From CAZNHL01 sp964572965 (GTDB taxonomy: Bacteria > Bacteroidota > Bacteroidia > Cytophagales > UBA9547), in NCBI GenBank assembly GCA_964572965.1, contig CAZNHL010000065.1:1-25100 (forward strand): a stretch of 25,100 nt of DNA, written 5' to 3'. Under the pieces are notes generated by a model. The model saw only the letters and a program-made list of their open reading frames with translations. It had not been told where the DNA came from and made no database searches. Numbering within the stretch: the first letter of the stretch is position 1; each line of letters starts with the position of its first letter. Of this stretch, positions 23,253-25,100 are shown piece by piece. The position numbers and the translations under genes are program-made.

Positions 23253-23273
23253 CAGTCACAGGACTGTTTTTTT
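23253..23273 (+). terminator. Terminator between the TetR-family gene and the efflux adaptor
   Basis: CAGTC (23253-23257) pairs with GACTG (23262-23266) around ACAG, followed by seven T. A second small hairpin (GCTTTT/AAAAGC) sits just upstream. It separates the repressor transcript from the pump operon. Confidence 0.65.
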
Positions 23274-23283
23274 ATCAAAAGTA

Positions 23284-23297
23284 CTTAACAGTGTTAA
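23284..23297. promoter_or_regulatory. TetR-type operator, copy 3 (efflux promoter)
   Basis: CTTAACAGTGTTAA again, with TTAACAGTGTTAA palindromic. It lies 16 bases before the adaptor ATG, directly behind the terminator T run. No exact -7 box is visible; the site itself overlaps the expected promoter. Confidence 0.7.
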
Positions 23298-23313
23298 ATA
23301 GTTTAATTTCGTT

Positions 23314-24420
23314 ATGAAGAATATAGTTTTACTCGTTACCCTTGCCGTTTTATATGGTTGCAAAAGTGAACAAACCAGTATAGGAGCAGCAGGCCCGCAA
23401 TCATTTCCTGTTGTTGAAATCAGCAGTGTTTCCACTACCACTTACCGCGACTATCCGGCTAACATTGAAGGAACAGCCGATGTTGAAATCCGTCCGCAGG
23501 TAGACGGCTGGCTTGAAAAGTTATTTGTAGACGAAGGTGCTTATGTGAAAGCAGGTCAGCCTTTATTAAAAATCAATGACCAGCCTTACCGTGAGCAGTT
23601 AAACAATGCTGTAGCCGGGTTGAATGCAGCAGAAGCAGCGGTCATCAACGCGCAACTGGAGGTGGACAAAGTAACGCCATTGGTGCAGAATAAAGTGGTT
23701 TCTGAAGTTCAGTTGAAAGCCGCAAATGCCGCTTACAAAGTAGCTAAAGCCAATGAAGAACAAGCCAGAGCAGCAGTAGCGGCAGCACAAATCAATCTGG
23801 GTTATACTTTGATCAAAGCTCCGGTAAGCGGTTACATAGGCCGGTTGCCTAAGAAACAGGGAAGTTTGGTTTCCCGTGCCGATATGGAACCGTTGACACG
23901 CCTTTCGGATGTACATAAGCTTCATGTTTATTTTTCTTTGAGCGAAACTGATTTTATCGACTTCAAAGAACAATATCCGGGAAAAACACTGGAAGAGAAA
24001 ATCAAGAAGCTTCCAGCGGTTTCACTGGTATTGGCAGATAATACAGTTTATCAGCAGGAAGGGAAAATTGATATGATTGACAGCCAGTTTGATAAAAACA
24101 CAGGATCAATCACAGTAAGAGCCAGCTTCCCTAATGCACAAGGCTTGCTTCGTTCCGGTAACACAGGAAAGGTGAGACTGAGCCTGAAACACAGCAATGT
24201 TATTCTGGTGCCGCAATCTGCTACTGTTGAAGTACAGGATAGGGTATTTGTGTATGCCGTGGGCGATAGCAACAAAGTGACTAAACAGCCTATTTCTGTT
24301 GTAGGCAAAAGTGGTGATGATTACCTGGTGAAAGAAGGCGTGAAAGCAGGCGACAGAATTGTTTTCAACGGTCTTGACCATTTACAGGATGGTGTAGCCA
24401 TCAATCCTACTAAAAACTAA
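23314..24420 (+). CDS. RND efflux periplasmic adaptor (AcrA/MexA type)
   Basis: A 368-residue membrane fusion protein, anchored as a lipoprotein (MKNIVLLVTLAVLYG before Cys16). Domain order: first lipoyl half at about 50-85 (VEIRPQVDGWLEKLFVDEGA and KAGQPLLKIND), an alpha-helical hairpin at about 86-160, very Ala-rich (EEQARAAVAAAQINLGYT), the second lipoyl half (LIKAPVSGYIGRL), then a beta-barrel and membrane-proximal part ending AGDRIVFNGLDHLQDGV. It links the inner-membrane pump to an outer-membrane channel. The pump gene follows 77 bases downstream; the channel gene is not in the window. Operator copy 3 directly upstream points to control by the TetR-family protein. Confidence 0.95.
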   Translation: MKNIVLLVTLAVLYGCKSEQTSIGAAGPQSFPVVEISSVSTTTYRDYPANIEGTADVEIRPQVDGWLEKLFVDEGAYVKAGQPLLKINDQPYREQLNNAVAGLNAAEAAVINAQLEVDKVTPLVQNKVVSEVQLKAANAAYKVAKANEEQARAAVAAAQINLGYTLIKAPVSGYIGRLPKKQGSLVSRADMEPLTRLSDVHKLHVYFSLSETDFIDFKEQYPGKTLEEKIKKLPAVSLVLADNTVYQQEGKIDMIDSQFDKNTGSITVRASFPNAQGLLRSGNTGKVRLSLKHSNVILVPQSATVEVQDRVFVYAVGDSNKVTKQPISVVGKSGDDYLVKEGVKAGDRIVFNGLDHLQDGVAINPTKN

Positions 24421-24424
24421 GCGC

Positions 24425-24458
24425 TAGACCTATAGGTTTTTAAAACCTTATAGGTCTA
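24425..24458. repeat. Palindrome between the adaptor and pump genes
   Basis: TAGACCTATA and TATAGGTCTA arms enclose GGTTTTT/AAAACC with one bulge, giving an imperfect palindrome of 34 bases. It could form a stable RNA hairpin inside the efflux transcript. No T run follows, so it is not an obvious terminator. It shares its AACCT/AGGTT words with the palindrome at 2542-2556. Confidence 0.65.
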
Positions 24459-24497
24459 AAAAGAGGAAGTAAAATATTCATTTTCAATATAGAAGAG

Positions 24498-25100
24498 ATG
24501 TTTAAGAAATTTATTGAGAGACCCGTATTGGCCACCGTTATTTCCATTTTGCTGGTGATACTTGGTGTGTTGGGATTAACTACGCTGCCTTTGCAGCAGT
24601 TTCCGGACATTGCACCGCCGGCCGTTCAGGTAGTGGCAATTTATCCGGGAGCAAACGCTGAAACAGTATTACGTTCCGTTGCACCTTCGCTGGAAGAATC
24701 TATCAATGGGGTTGAAAACATGAGTTACATGAGCTCCACTGCCAGTAATGATGGTTCGCTGGTAATCACAGTGTACTTCAAATTAGGTACAGACCCTGAT
24801 CAGGCGGCGGTAAACGTGCAGAACCGTGTTTCTCAGGCAACAAGCCAGTTGCCGGCTGAAGTGGTGCAGGCTGGTATTACTACCGCCAAGCAACAGAATA
24901 GTTTGATCATGGTGGTTGATTTGTATAGTGATGATCCTGAAACGTATGACCAAACCTTCCTTGCAAACTATGCACAGATCAATATTATTCCTGAAATCAA
25001 GAGGATCCCGGGTGTAGGCCAGTCTATGATTTTCGGTGGGAATAAAGATTATTCCATGCGTGTATGGCTGAAGCCGGACCGGCTCCATGCATACAATGTG
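24498..25100 (+). CDS. RND efflux pump, AcrB/HAE1 type (3' partial)
   Basis: The frame is open from ATG at 24498 to the end of the window, showing 201 of about 1,050 residues. It starts like every HAE1 pump: MFKKFIERPVLATVISIL, TM1 at about 9-30, then LPLQQFPDIAPPAVQVVAIY and PGANAETVLRSVAPSLEESI. Later come MSYMSSTASNDGSLVITVYF and DPDQAAVNVQNRVSQATSQL of the porter domain. This is the proton-driven inner-membrane component that expels drugs, dyes or bile-like compounds through the adaptor. AGAAGAG before the ATG may serve as ribosome site. The rest of the gene, and perhaps a TolC-like channel gene, lies beyond the window. Confidence 0.95.
   Translation, partial: MFKKFIERPVLATVISILLVILGVLGLTTLPLQQFPDIAPPAVQVVAIYPGANAETVLRSVAPSLEESINGVENMSYMSSTASNDGSLVITVYFKLGTDPDQAAVNVQNRVSQATSQLPAEVVQAGITTAKQQNSLIMVVDLYSDDPETYDQTFLANYAQINIIPEIKRIPGVGQSMIFGGNKDYSMRVWLKPDRLHAYNV

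Noticed and set aside
24783..25088. Minus-strand ORF at the right end
   Set aside because: Antisense to the RND pump gene, whose HAE1 motifs are unmistakable.

Overview
The window looks like chromosome from a Bacteroidota member, probably of the Sphingobacteriia/Chitinophagia kind; I cannot fix the genus. The evidence is AT-rich spacers, several promoter elements of the Bacteroidota type (TTTG, a 19-21 base spacer, then TAnnTTTG), few strong Shine-Dalgarno sites, and Bacteroidota-like proteins (a bifunctional Rel/SpoT, ActP with a DUF485 partner, lipoproteins with short lipoboxes). Both ends of the window cut genes. I see no rRNA, tRNA, CRISPR array, integrase or transposase.

Layout. 1-2536: a 5'-truncated RlaP/YcgL-type nucleotidyltransferase followed by the RNA ligase RtcB, a probable RNA-repair pair. 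2597-3397: a LuxR-type regulator on the minus strand, then a 331-base spacer with a candidate 52-aa membrane peptide and the spoT promoter. 3729-9427: a housekeeping block of spoT, a Fur-family regulator, a STAS protein, purA and holA. The middle three form an operon. 9653-12099 (minus): a small membrane protein and the acetate symporter pair DUF485-ActP. 12325-12918: a secreted YceI protein. 13044-16960: a hybrid histidine kinase and a sigma-54-dependent NtrC-type regulator, arranged tail to tail with one shared terminator. 17336-19659 (minus): a beta-helix-like lipoprotein, an NlpC/P60 hydrolase, a 45-aa lipoprotein and a YchJ-family SEC-C protein. 19824-22447: two linked proteins of unknown function and a DUF218/SanA-like lipoprotein. 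22559-25100: a TetR repressor followed by an RND efflux adaptor and the start of its pump.

How the parts work together. SpoT makes and degrades (p)ppGpp, a known inhibitor of PurA in E. coli, and the two genes lie close together here. The kinase ends in a receiver and an HPt-like domain, so it could pass phosphate to the neighbouring NtrC-type regulator. The TetR gene and the efflux operon share one palindromic operator word, present as three similar copies, the first lying directly behind a near-consensus promoter; this points to a self-regulated, inducible pump.

The most interesting unexplained structure is a set of palindromic intergenic elements at 5952-6082, 8245-8396 and 9506-9622. Their inverted arms are built from short tandem words: 7-base words in the first two and 9-10-base words in the third. 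The first two bracket the Fur-STAS-purA operon exactly. Other points of interest are the RlaP-RtcB pair, an apparently leaderless spoT start, and two very small genes.
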